Assembly: GCF_902859725.1 (NCBI RefSeq)
Contig: NZ_CADIJP010000017.1
Span: 62,001 to 126,000, forward strand
Source of the DNA: Achromobacter mucicolens
GTDB lineage: Bacteria; Pseudomonadota; Gammaproteobacteria; Burkholderiales; Burkholderiaceae_B
Reading direction: 5' to 3'
Length of the DNA: 64,000 bases
Both the position numbers and the translations under genes were made by a program. This document shows, piece after piece, positions 27,968 through 37,356 of this stretch. Every line of letters starts with the position of its first letter. Position 1 is the stretch's first letter. The notes under the pieces are model-generated. The model was given only the letters and a program-made list of their open reading frames with translations. It searched no databases and was not told the origin of the DNA.

Positions 27968-29047
27968 TCAATCCAGACCTTTCGCGGCAAGAAACCGTGA
28001 CACCAGATCGGCGATCTGGATGTTGTTGAGGTCGGACATCAGAAAATGCGTGTTGCCCCGAATGCCGACTTCCGGCTGGTGCACGAGCTGCGCGTCGCCA
28101 CCATGTTTGTTGATGGCAGCGACCCAAAGGCGGGCCATGGCCAGGCGCACCCGCCAGTTGTCCTGTCCGCGCTCCGTGGTCGGCTCGGTCGGAAAGTTGT
28201 CGCCGTAATAGATGATGATCGGGATACGCGTGAGCTTCTCGAAGTCTGCCAGCGGCACGCCCTCGGGCGTAAGCGTCCCTGCCGCGCTTGGCATCGCGGC
28301 GGGAAGCTCCCCTTCAGGGAAGATGAAGCCGCTACCGGGTTCCAACGCGACGATTCCCTTGACGTTCTTGCTTTTGATCGCGGTCAACCACCCCGGTCCG
28401 CCTGCCTGAGAATGCGATATCAGGATGCCGGGCCCCGTTTTTTCGAACAGTGCCGCCATGGCGTCCGAGATCACCCCGGCATCGAAGGGACCGGTATTGG
28501 GCGTGACCGAACGGAAGAACTGATCCAGCGTTTCAGGCTTGCGGTCGAACTGCACGTTGTCGAAGTAACTTGGCCATTTGCCGATCCGGAATTGATCGAA
28601 GAACAGTTGATCAAAGGGGATGGGCTCGACCGTGGTTGCCACGGTGCTATTGCCGGCGCGACCGCGGCGAGGCTGATCGACCAGATAAACCGGAAAGCCA
28701 CGACGCAGAAAGAGGGTCTGAAAACCTTCACGGCCGTCTGACGTCGTTTCCCAGCTACGCGCCGATTGGTAAGCACCATGCAGCATGACCAGGGGCAGCG
28801 GTCTGGGTTTCTGCGGGACTTGATAGAAGGCGTAGAGGTGGTCGCCGTGGAATGTCTGCCCTTCGGCGGTTGGCTTGTTGTTGTCGTACAGCCCAGGCTT
28901 CTGCACGACGCGTCCGCCGACAGCGAAGCTGCCTTGCTCCTGGATGACAAGCGGACCGCTGGCATTGCGTGGGCTGCCGGGAAGGGCTGTGCAAGCCGTC
29001 ATCGAGCTCAGCGCGATGCACGCGAGCAGGGTTTTGGTGAGGTTCAT
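27968..29047 (-). CDS. Lipoprotein alpha/beta hydrolase (esterase-like)
   Basis: 359 aa with a lipobox MTAC at residues about 16-19, so the mature protein should be lipid-anchored. The alpha/beta-hydrolase core shows PLVMLHGAYQSARSW (oxyanion side) and ILISHSQAGGPGW with Ser as nucleophile; a late His in GIRGNTHFLMSD could complete the triad. Begins 3 bp from the end of the decarboxylase-like gene, so the two are cotranscribed. Confidence 0.82.
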   Translation of the reverse strand: MNLTKTLLACIALSSMTACTALPGSPRNASGPLVIQEQGSFAVGGRVVQKPGLYDNNKPTAEGQTFHGDHLYAFYQVPQKPRPLPLVMLHGAYQSARSWETTSDGREGFQTLFLRRGFPVYLVDQPRRGRAGNSTVATTVEPIPFDQLFFDQFRIGKWPSYFDNVQFDRKPETLDQFFRSVTPNTGPFDAGVISDAMAALFEKTGPGILISHSQAGGPGWLTAIKSKNVKGIVALEPGSGFIFPEGELPAAMPSAAGTLTPEGVPLADFEKLTRIPIIIYYGDNFPTEPTTERGQDNWRVRLAMARLWVAAINKHGGDAQLVHQPEVGIRGNTHFLMSDLNNIQIADLVSRFLAAKGLD

Positions 29048-29049
29048 GT

Positions 29050-29835
29050 TCAGCGCCCCGCGGTCGCGGCAAGGGCCTGAGTCAAGGCCGCATCCGCACG
29101 CTCCGCGGCCTGTTTGCCGCCGCGCTCAGCCAGAATCTGGGTCAACTGGCGCAACTGCGCTGCCGTCAAGCCCACACGCATGCTGGCTCGCATGTGCGAG
29201 CGCAACTGCGCGTCCACGCCGGGCGTAGCCGCCAGCGCCCCGACAGTGGCCAATTCGCGGCTCTGCCAGTCGAGGTTGTCGCGTTCGAAGATGTCGCCGA
29301 ACAAATGGGCTTGCAGGAATTGATTGATGATGGGGGTAAATTCCATGACGGGGCCGGTGACTGGTGCGCCTGAGATGCGGGTCTGATTGGCCTTGCCTAC
29401 CGCTATCAGTTCGTCCCCGGTGGGAATGGCGCGGCTGGGTTCGCGTCCCGGTGCGTCTTGAATCCCGCGTTGCTTGCGTGCCTCGACCACCTTCAGGAGT
29501 TCGCCAAGCGCGTTAAGGCTTTTAGGAAAGCCGACATATGCATACAGCTGCACCAGGATTTCCTTGGCCTCGCTGATGGTCATGCCGGCGTCAAGCCCTT
29601 GGTTCAAGGCCGTGTTCAATTGGGGCATATCGCTTGCGGCCATGAAGGCGGCGATCAGGGGCACGGCCTGCTGTTTTGCGGACAAGGTATCCGAGGTGGC
29701 TTGTGCAGGCATCGCTTGCGTTGCCTCAGTTTTTGCAGTGGCATGACCGTGTGCGAGCGTTAGCCCGCAAGTCAGAGCCATCACAACGCGCAACGTGCTG
29801 ATCGCAGGCGTGTAAGCAGGCTTTTTTTGAATCAT
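29050..29835 (-). CDS. Secreted carboxymuconolactone-decarboxylase-family protein
   Basis: 261 aa with an N-terminal signal sequence, then two CMD-type helical domains: about 60-125 (LNQGLDAGMTISEAKEILVQLYAYVGFPK) and about 165-245 (RELATVGALAATPGVDAQLRSHM). Neither has the Cys-x-x-His pair of AhpD-like members, so peroxidase-type redox activity is unlikely. ATG 29835 is chosen because of GGAG 9 bp upstream; an earlier in-frame ATG at 29850 is possible. First gene of a three-gene unit with two hydrolases. Confidence 0.78.
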   Translation of the reverse strand: MIQKKPAYTPAISTLRVVMALTCGLTLAHGHATAKTEATQAMPAQATSDTLSAKQQAVPLIAAFMAASDMPQLNTALNQGLDAGMTISEAKEILVQLYAYVGFPKSLNALGELLKVVEARKQRGIQDAPGREPSRAIPTGDELIAVGKANQTRISGAPVTGPVMEFTPIINQFLQAHLFGDIFERDNLDWQSRELATVGALAATPGVDAQLRSHMRASMRVGLTAAQLRQLTQILAERGGKQAAERADAALTQALAATAGR

Positions 29836-30003
29836 CGGTGACAGCTCCATCCCGTTGCTCGGTTTGGCCGGCATGCATATCGGCCAGGGTGGCGGCATGG
29901 TGTCGGCGAAAGGCAAAACGCCGGATGAGGGCTTGGGTTTGCCTTTCCTTTCTGGGAGCTGAAAATGCTACGTGATGCGGACGCTTCGATTAAGCCCCTG
30001 ATT

Positions 30004-30031
30004 CCGCATTCACTACTGAGGTGAACTCATA
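30004..30031 (-). promoter_or_regulatory. 28-bp element shared with 31858-31885 (copy B)
   Basis: Lies 169 bp upstream of the decarboxylase-like gene. Read on the minus strand it matches copy A at 23 of 28 positions by hand count, starting with an identical 15-bp core TATGAGTTCACCTCA. Candidate LysR operator, or a relic of a duplicated gene start. Confidence 0.5.
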
Positions 30032-30054
30032 AATAGCGCGGAGCCGCGATCTGG

Positions 30055-30948
30055 CTATGCGCGATGCCGCAAGGCATCGACAATGACGGCCAAAGCGCCG
30101 GACGACTGGCGTCGGCTTGGGTAGTACAGGTGGTACCCCGGATACGGGCTGCACCAGTCCTGCAGCACACGAATTAGCCGCCCCGCGGCGATATCCTCCA
30201 ACACCATATCCTCCGGAACGTAGGCCAACCCACAGCCTGCCAAGGCTGCCCGGGCAATGGAGGAGCTGTTGTTGAACACCCATTGGCCGCTGACGGGGTA
30301 CTTGGCCTCTTCGCCATCCCGGTCAAGATCCCAAGGAAGGAAGCCTCCGTGCGTCGGAAGTCGCAGCCGGATGCAATCGTGTCGAGTCAGTTCCTGGGGC
30401 GAGCGGGGGGTGGACCGTGAGGCGAAGTACTCGGGCGAGCCCACCACCGCCATGCGCAGGTCCGGGCTGATGCGTACAGCGATCATGTCCTTGGCGACTT
30501 GGTCTCCCACTCGAACGCCGGCGTCAAAGCGTTGGGAGACGATGTCCGCCATCGTGTAGTCGATGCTGATCTCGACGTTGATGTCGGGATAGTCGCGCAT
30601 GACCTTGGACAGCTTGGGCCAGAGAACGCTGGTTGCTGCATGTTCGGCGGACGTGATGCGGATGGTTCCCACCGGCTTGTCGCGTAGATCCTTGACGGCC
30701 GCCACCTCGGCATCGATGTCGTCGAAACGGGGCGCCACACTGTTGAACAGGCGTTCGCCCGATTCGGTGGTCGCAATATTGCGAGTGGTGCGCGTCAGCA
30801 GCCGGACGCCCAACCGGGTTTCGAGGCCGCGAACGGCATGGCTCAAGGCAGAGGGCGATACGCCAAGCAGGGCGGATGCCCGAGTGAAACTGCCTTCACG
30901 CACGACATGAACAAAGGCGAGAACATCGCTGAAAGTCTCCAGGGCCAT
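30055..30948 (-). CDS. LysR-family regulator (tandem copy 1)
   Basis: 297-aa regulator. HTH at about 15-34 (GSFTRASALLGVSPSALSHAVRGLE), effector domain from about 88 (VGTIRITSAEHAATSVLWPKL) ending GYHLYYPSRRQSSGALAVIVDALR. That ending and the TTRNIATTESGERL segment place it in the group of LysRs found beside aldo/keto reductase and CMD genes. GTG at 30957 is possible but ATG 30948 has GAGG 10 bp upstream. Overlaps nothing but starts 6 bp after the stop of copy 2, its paralogue. Confidence 0.87.
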   Translation of the reverse strand: MALETFSDVLAFVHVVREGSFTRASALLGVSPSALSHAVRGLETRLGVRLLTRTTRNIATTESGERLFNSVAPRFDDIDAEVAAVKDLRDKPVGTIRITSAEHAATSVLWPKLSKVMRDYPDINVEISIDYTMADIVSQRFDAGVRVGDQVAKDMIAVRISPDLRMAVVGSPEYFASRSTPRSPQELTRHDCIRLRLPTHGGFLPWDLDRDGEEAKYPVSGQWVFNNSSSIARAALAGCGLAYVPEDMVLEDIAAGRLIRVLQDWCSPYPGYHLYYPSRRQSSGALAVIVDALRHRA

Positions 30949-30953
30949 ATCAG

Positions 30954-31856
30954 TCACACCTCATTCTCGGGGTGACGCAATGCGTCGATCAGCACGGTCA
31001 TTGCTCGGGACAGATGCCGGCGGCTGGGGTAATAGAGATGGTATCCGGGAAGCGTCGGACACCAATCGGCGAGGACCGTTCGCAGGCGGCCCTTCGCGAT
31101 GTGGGGGGCAGCCATCTCTTCGGTCAGGTATCCAAGGCCAAAGCCGGCCAGCGCCGCCTGAAGGATGGGCTTGGTCCGGTTGAAGACAAGCGGCCCATCG
31201 ACTCGAACGCTGATCTGCTGTTTGCCCTTCTTGAACTCCCATGCGTAGAGTTCCCCGTGGCTCATCAGCCGCAGATTGATGCAGTCGTGGTCGGCCAGGT
31301 CCTGCGGTTTCAAGGGAAGGGAGCGCTTGGCGAAGTAGGCGGGTGAGCCGACGATCACGAAACGCAAGTCGGGGCTGATGCGCACCGTGGTCATGTCCCG
31401 GGCTAGATCGCCGCCGAGGCGCACGCCCATGTCGTAGCGCTCCGCGACGAGATCGACGAAGCGTGATTCCGCGTTGATCTCGACCTTGATCAGGGGGTAG
31501 TCGGGAAGCACTTTCGCAAGCCTGGGCCAGAGCACGGTGTCGGCAGCGTTCTCGCTGGCCGTGATGCGGATCGTGCCGGCCGGCTTGTCCCGCAGTTCTC
31601 CAACGGCCAACAGCTCGGCCTCGATTTCCTGGAAACGGGGAGCGATGTTCTGCATCAATCGTTCCCCAGCCTCCGTGGGCGAAACGCTCCGGGTGGTGCG
31701 CGTCAACAGGCGAACGCCCATCTTGGTCTCAAGGGCCCGAATCAGATGACTCAATGCCGATTGGGAGACGCCGAGTTGCGCCGCGGCACGCGTGAAGCTC
31801 TGTTCACGCGCGACCGCAATGAACGCCAACAGGTCGTTGTAGCTGTGTTTCGCCAT
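30954..31856 (-). CDS. LysR-family regulator (tandem copy 2)
   Basis: 300-aa paralogue of the preceding gene: the two share SFTRA, VRLLTRTTR, GERL, LRDKP-GTIRIT and the C-terminal PGYHLYYPSRR block. The HTH is at about 16-40. Its Shine-Dalgarno (GAGGTG) is embedded in the 28-bp repeated element immediately upstream, so a protein bound there would block its own translation start region. Divergent from the aldo/keto reductase gene at 32013. Confidence 0.88.
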   Translation of the reverse strand: MAKHSYNDLLAFIAVAREQSFTRAAAQLGVSQSALSHLIRALETKMGVRLLTRTTRSVSPTEAGERLMQNIAPRFQEIEAELLAVGELRDKPAGTIRITASENAADTVLWPRLAKVLPDYPLIKVEINAESRFVDLVAERYDMGVRLGGDLARDMTTVRISPDLRFVIVGSPAYFAKRSLPLKPQDLADHDCINLRLMSHGELYAWEFKKGKQQISVRVDGPLVFNRTKPILQAALAGFGLGYLTEEMAAPHIAKGRLRTVLADWCPTLPGYHLYYPSRRHLSRAMTVLIDALRHPENEV

Positions 31857-31857
31857 C

Positions 31858-33002
<1,145 letters not shown>

Positions 33003-33018
33003 CATCAAGGAGGGGTGG

Positions 33019-33330
33019 ATGACTGTCGACCATGATTCGACTCGACGCACGGTGATGGCTGCGCTTGTGACACTTCCGCTGGGAACCGCAGCGACGGCAT
33101 CGAACGCTCAGGGCGGTGAGATGCGGCAGTTGTCCGCGCACGACCTGTCCGGAAAGGCCCTGATCCCCTTCATTACCCACGGCGGCTACGGGCCAGGGAA
33201 CAGCAAGTCAGTGCTGGCAAGCGATGCGCCGAAGGCGCGGTTGCTGGATGGTCTCGTCATTGAAATGGACCAGGAGCGGCGGACGATGGAACGTGTGTCG
33301 AGCTGGCTTAGCGGCGTCCCGCAAACATAG
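33019..33330 (+). pseudogene. Truncated secreted flavodoxin (internal deletion)
   Basis: 103 codons. Residues 1-33 are an export signal (STRRTVMAALVTLPLGTAATASNA). The rest, from GKALIPFITHGGYGPGNSKS to the end, matches only the C-terminal third of Flavodoxin_4-type proteins (compare K-x-V-I-P-F-x-T-x-G-G-x-G). The FMN-phosphate loop and middle of the fold are missing, as if an in-frame deletion joined the signal to the tail. It keeps an AAGGAGGGG ribosome site, so a short product may still be made, but it should not bind flavin. Confidence 0.65.
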
Positions 33331-34191
<861 letters not shown>

Positions 34192-34287
34192 CGGGCCGTG
34201 GTCAGCCCTGTTCTGAAGAAAATGAATGGAACAAGGCAATCAACCAATCACCATGAAGCAATCAAAGAGATTTCAGAAAGGATGAAC

Positions 34288-34755
34288 ATGAGACTCCCCG
34301 CAGCAGCCCTTGCCTTGTCGCTGGGCGCGTCAGCCGTCTATGCGGCCGAACAGGAGCCGATCACCGTCACGCGGGTCGGTTCCAACCCAAGCAGCGCGGG
34401 TGCGGAGCAAAACTTCACCGGATCCGTGTTTGTGGATTCGCGCTTTCAAGCCGCTGCGCCCGCGCGCGTGGGGGGAGGCGTTGTTACCTTTGCGCCAGGC
34501 GCACGAACAGCTTGGCATACACATCCGTTGGGCCAGACGCTCATCATTACTTCAGGTGTGGGGCGAGTACAGAAATGGGGCGATACCGTGCAGGAGATCC
34601 GCCCGGGCGATGTCGTTTGGATTCCACCGGGCGTGAAGCACTGGCACGGAGCCAGTCCGTCAGTCGGCATGAGCCACATTGCAATCGCTGAATCCCTAGA
34701 TGGGAAGTCGGTGGATTGGATGGAAAAGGTCAGCACGGACCAGTACGGGCAATGA
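34288..34755 (+). CDS. Secreted cupin (small barrel protein)
   Basis: 155 aa with a signal peptide ending SAVYAA, then a single cupin barrel: motif 1 [22 protein letters not shown] and motif 2 [21 protein letters not shown] give the metal ligands (two His, Glu/Gln replaced by Gln, plus a late His). Such proteins accompany CMD and aldo/keto reductase genes. ATGs at 34282 and 34288 compete; AAAGG before 34288 favours the second. Function unknown; last gene of the rightward group. Confidence 0.8.
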   Translation: MRLPAAALALSLGASAVYAAEQEPITVTRVGSNPSSAGAEQNFTGSVFVDSRFQAAAPARVGGGVVTFAPGARTAWHTHPLGQTLIITSGVGRVQKWGDTVQEIRPGDVVWIPPGVKHWHGASPSVGMSHIAIAESLDGKSVDWMEKVSTDQYGQ

Positions 34756-34920
34756 ATTTGATCGACTTAAGCATTGGCTGGTGGAAAACTGGGACCTGCT
34801 CGAAAGAAGGGGACTCGACCTGATGCCTTGGGCTTTGTGGTTGGATCGCCCGGGATGCGAGGGCGCCGGCGCTGGGAGTAAAAGCAGTCGCTGAAACGAC
34901 AGTTGTGGGCGACCGCTACC

Positions 34921-35175
34921 TCATCGGCCGCGGAGTAAACGCTTAGTACACGCGATCCATTCGTTAGGCGTCTGACGCAACAAAGTCGGCTCGCCTCGGA
35001 GAAGACATTCGATGTCAGCGATTAGATCCGTCCAGACAGATATCGGGCCGATTTCTCCCACGACGGCCCGCATACGCTGCGTTTGGCGCGTTAGGGTATC
35101 TCGATCTTTGGCATCCAAGAATTGAGCCCGGGCGCCGAGCTCATGATGACGGCCAACAATAGATTTTCCGACCAC
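34921..35175 (-). CDS. Small hypothetical protein (third gene of cassette)
   Basis: 84 aa from a GTG at 35175 with GAGG 6 bp upstream. Helical, basic, with no recognised domain; it contains two Cys (IECLLRGE and ACTKRLLRG). It lies 28 bp after the second paralogue of the cassette and is on the same strand, so it is probably cotranscribed. Existence as a real gene is moderately supported by position and start signal only. Confidence 0.45.
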   Translation of the reverse strand: MVGKSIVGRHHELGARAQFLDAKDRDTLTRQTQRMRAVVGEIGPISVWTDLIADIECLLRGEPTLLRQTPNEWIACTKRLLRGR

Positions 35176-35203
35176 GACAAACCTCGTACGGGAATTGCGG
35201 CTG

Positions 35204-35488
35204 TCATAGCATCGGCCGTTGCCGGCCTCGCAGAAATCCGGCCACTTGCTGTTTTAAAGCGGAGGCGTCATACGTCGACGTGCTGAGCGCAGTTTGCAGG
35301 ATCGTTCGTCGTACGTCCGTGGGCAAACGGTTCCAAGTGCTAATGACGGACGCCCCAAGGCAAGCGATTACCCGTCTTTCCTCCTCATCCAGCACGCTGG
35401 GATCCAGCACCTCCGTGGAAATGGGCAAATGAATGCCGCCTTCGTTAAGCCATCGTTCGATATCAGAATCGCTGAGGTCATGGTTCAT
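35204..35488 (-). CDS. Small hypothetical protein, paralogue of 35478-35774
   Basis: 94 aa, start ATG 35488 overlapping the end of the upstream gene by 11 bp. Shares with that neighbour the pattern ERW-x-NEGG near the N-terminus and a core E-R-x-V/I-I/L-A-x-LGASV-x-S-x-W-x-x-LP-x-D-x-R-x-x-x-L, so the pair arose by duplication. All-helical by appearance, no signal peptide. I do not recognise the family. The LGASV block looks like a buried helix of a small helical bundle. Confidence 0.55.
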   Translation of the reverse strand: MNHDLSDSDIERWLNEGGIHLPISTEVLDPSVLDEEERRVIACLGASVISTWNRLPTDVRRTILQTALSTSTYDASALKQQVAGFLRGRQRPML

Positions 35489-35774
35489 GATGGTCCACCC
35501 ATGGCGGAGGTTGGCCGGTCAGCTGAGCTATACGCTCTCTCAGCACAGTTTTGTCGAACGACGCTCGCGCCATCTCAGCGTTAAGTACACGTTGCCGGGC
35601 ATCCTTCGGGAGGTCCTCCCACAGACTTAAAACAGACGCACCAAGAAAGGCCAAGATGCGTTTCTCTCGGTCTTCCAGCTCATCGAGCGGCAGATTTTTT
35701 AAGAGCGCATAGATTTGTGCACCCCCTTCGTTGTCCCACCTTTCCGTGGCACTTACATCTTTTCGCTGAGACAT
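35478..35774 (-). CDS. Small hypothetical protein, first of a three-gene cassette
   Basis: 98 aa, acidic, begins MSQRKDVSATERWDNEGG with a textbook GGAGG 6 bp before the ATG, good evidence for a real gene. Core EKRILAFLGASVLSLWEDLPKDARQRVL is shared with the next gene. No catalytic motif or export signal seen. Lower GC than the flanks. Its position beside a transposase remnant and a beta-lactamase suggests acquired DNA. Confidence 0.6.
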   Translation of the reverse strand: MSQRKDVSATERWDNEGGAQIYALLKNLPLDELEDREKRILAFLGASVLSLWEDLPKDARQRVLNAEMARASFDKTVLRERIAQLTGQPPPWVDHHEP

Positions 35775-35918
35775 GGTTGCCTCCAGAGTTGACGTCTCAA
35801 GCCAGTGTAGGCTAGTACGCCGCACACCGCTTGTTTCCAATGAGGTGTAGGTGTGGCTCGAGACTAGGCGTACTTTGAGTACGTGGCATCTTCCACAACG
35901 ACCCAAGAGGTACCTATC

Positions 35919-36080
35919 ATGACATTCCCCACTCGCTTCAGCGCCGCTGGCCCTCCTGCGCCATCCACCCAGCAGGATCAACCTAACAAGCAGCAAGAGC
36001 AGCAGACGCAGCAACAAAAAGAAGAGGCCGCGCGCAAACAGGCCCAGGGCGATCCGTCTAAACAGCGAACGCCGCAGTAG
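35919..36080 (+). CDS. Gln-rich 53-residue peptide
   Basis: Short open frame with AAGAGG 8 bp before the ATG. The product is Pro/Gln/Lys-rich (GPPAPSTQQDQPNKQQEQ), low-complexity and probably disordered. Similar small Gln-rich proteins are annotated in related genomes only as hypothetical; no function can be given. Moderate support from the ribosome site alone. Confidence 0.45.
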   Translation: MTFPTRFSAAGPPAPSTQQDQPNKQQEQQTQQQKEEAARKQAQGDPSKQRTPQ

Positions 36081-36119
36081 CACTAAGTCATCCCGATTCA
36101 GCGTGACCGGGCGGTGTGG

Positions 36120-36278
36120 CGACCCGACGCATTGCGGGATGGAGAATTCGATGGATTCCCTGCATTTTCCAGGGCGCTCGTCGATGGACGAATTCGGCCA
36201 TGTAAAGCTGTTGACCGGCTTGGCAAGCGCATTGTCCCAACGGTCGCCACGACGGCCCACTGACGGCTCGTGGCTAGT
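36120..36278 (-). mobile_element. Decayed IS3-family transposase (orfB C-terminal relic)
   Basis: On the minus strand, one frame reads ATSHEPSVGRRGDRWDNALA, the IS3-family orfB region around the DDE-domain sequence G-D-x-x-DNALAE. The next part, LYMAEFVHRRAPWK, continues in another frame, and RESIEFSIPQCV returns to the first frame. At least two frameshifts and no ends of the element are visible, so it is a dead remnant. It places past IS activity between the small-gene cassette and the beta-lactamase. Confidence 0.75.
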
Positions 36279-36302
36279 TGCGGCCGTTGATCAACGGCCG
36301 CA
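36279..36302. repeat. 24-bp perfect palindrome
   Basis: Each 12-bp half is TGCGGCCGTTGA / TCAACGGCCGCA with no spacer. It borders the transposase relic exactly. Could be a regulator site, a hairpin-forming insertion target or an element end. Confidence 0.8.
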
Positions 36303-36378
36303 TCCGGCCCGAAGGACTCGAGGCCAACGCTGCGGGAAAAACGGGTGAGCCGTGCCCGATCCTTCCCCTAACTGGAAA

Positions 36379-36401
36379 CGCCAGACCTCTCAGATTTGGC
36401 G
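36379..36401 (-). terminator. Weak hairpin after the beta-lactamase gene
   Basis: Minus-strand arms CGCCA and TGGCG (extended by wobble and A-T pairs) 12-34 bp after the stop, followed by TTTCC. Weak terminator candidate. Confidence 0.3.
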
Positions 36402-36412
36402 GGCTGCGGAGA

Positions 36413-37255
36413 TCACTTGGGGACGGCGTCCAGCAACCCCAGATCCCCAAACACCGCGCGCACGATCTTCATGCGCGCAGCGGCATCCTGTTTTTTCTTG
36501 ACGTCCACGTTAAGCGCGAAATAGAAAACCTTGCCCTCGCGCTCCAGATAGCCCACCAGCCAGCCCGTCTGCGCCGCGCCTGGTTCGCCAAGTCCGGCCC
36601 AACCCGTCTTGCCGCTCAAACGGTAGTCAGGTGTCTCTTCCAGGACGAGTATGTCTTTGGTCATCTGCACGGTCCGCTCGGACAGGCCGAATTGATTGAC
36701 ATAGAACCGGCGCAAGAATTCCACCTGCTCGTTCGCGGAGATTCTGAGCGCACCGGTTAGCCAGAATTGATCGATGCCACCAGAAATGTCTCGATTTCCG
36801 TAGTTGAATCGGTCGACATAGGCCTGCATACGTTCGGCGCCGATGCGCCTGGCGATTTCCTGGTAATACCAGACGGCGGAGTTTTGTAGCGCCGATTCAA
36901 GCGTATGGTTTTGCGCCCATGCCGCCGGCCACCATGGCTGGCGAGGGTTGCGCTTGCTGTCCCACTCGATTTCGAAGTCCTTGCCTTTCGCGACGCCTGT
37001 TTCCAGCGCGATGAGCGAGTTGGGAATCTTGTAGGTGGATGCAGGCAGATACCGCTTATCGGCCCTGGCCTCGTCGTAGCGCTGAAACGCTCCGGTTTGT
37101 CCGTCAAGCAGGACAAACGTGCCCTCAACTTGCTCCTCCCGGAATATCGCACCGATATCGACCTGCGGTAATTCGGCATGCGCGCCCGCGGACGCGAGCA
37201 ACGTCATCAGCAGCGGCAAGGCGACCTTGGCAAACCGACGAAATTTCGAATTCAT
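36413..37255 (-). CDS. blaOXA: Class D beta-lactamase (OXA type)
   Basis: 280-aa periplasmic serine beta-lactamase. Signal peptide about 1-27 (ends GAHA). Active-site motif STYK at 73-76 (nucleophile Ser73, carbamylated Lys76; Tyr instead of the commoner Phe), SAV near 118-120, YGN in RFNYGNRD, and KTG in LSGKTGWAGLG. Also the conserved FWLTGALRIS. GGAG lies 7 bp before ATG 37255. Sequence suggests a chromosomal OXA of the type intrinsic to some Achromobacter and related genera; I cannot assign a number. No integron or intact IS flanks it, only an IS3 relic 130 bp downstream. Confidence 0.93.
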   Translation of the reverse strand: MNSKFRRFAKVALPLLMTLLASAGAHAELPQVDIGAIFREEQVEGTFVLLDGQTGAFQRYDEARADKRYLPASTYKIPNSLIALETGVAKGKDFEIEWDSKRNPRQPWWPAAWAQNHTLESALQNSAVWYYQEIARRIGAERMQAYVDRFNYGNRDISGGIDQFWLTGALRISANEQVEFLRRFYVNQFGLSERTVQMTKDILVLEETPDYRLSGKTGWAGLGEPGAAQTGWLVGYLEREGKVFYFALNVDVKKKQDAAARMKIVRAVFGDLGLLDAVPK

Positions 37256-37356
37256 GTTATCTCCGTGATTGTCATGCGGGATGCATGTGGCCGCCAGAAT
37301 ATGCGTGGGGTTCATGAGCGCCAATCAAGGTGCCGTAACGCCTGTAACATGGCGGA

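Noticed and set aside
34700-34894. 64-codon frame crossing the end of the cupin gene
   Set aside because: Overlaps the cupin in another frame and has no known domain; about 165 bp after the cupin hold no supported gene.
36103-36348. 81-codon + strand frame over the IS relic
   Set aside because: The minus strand carries the transposase similarity, so this frame is antisense to it.
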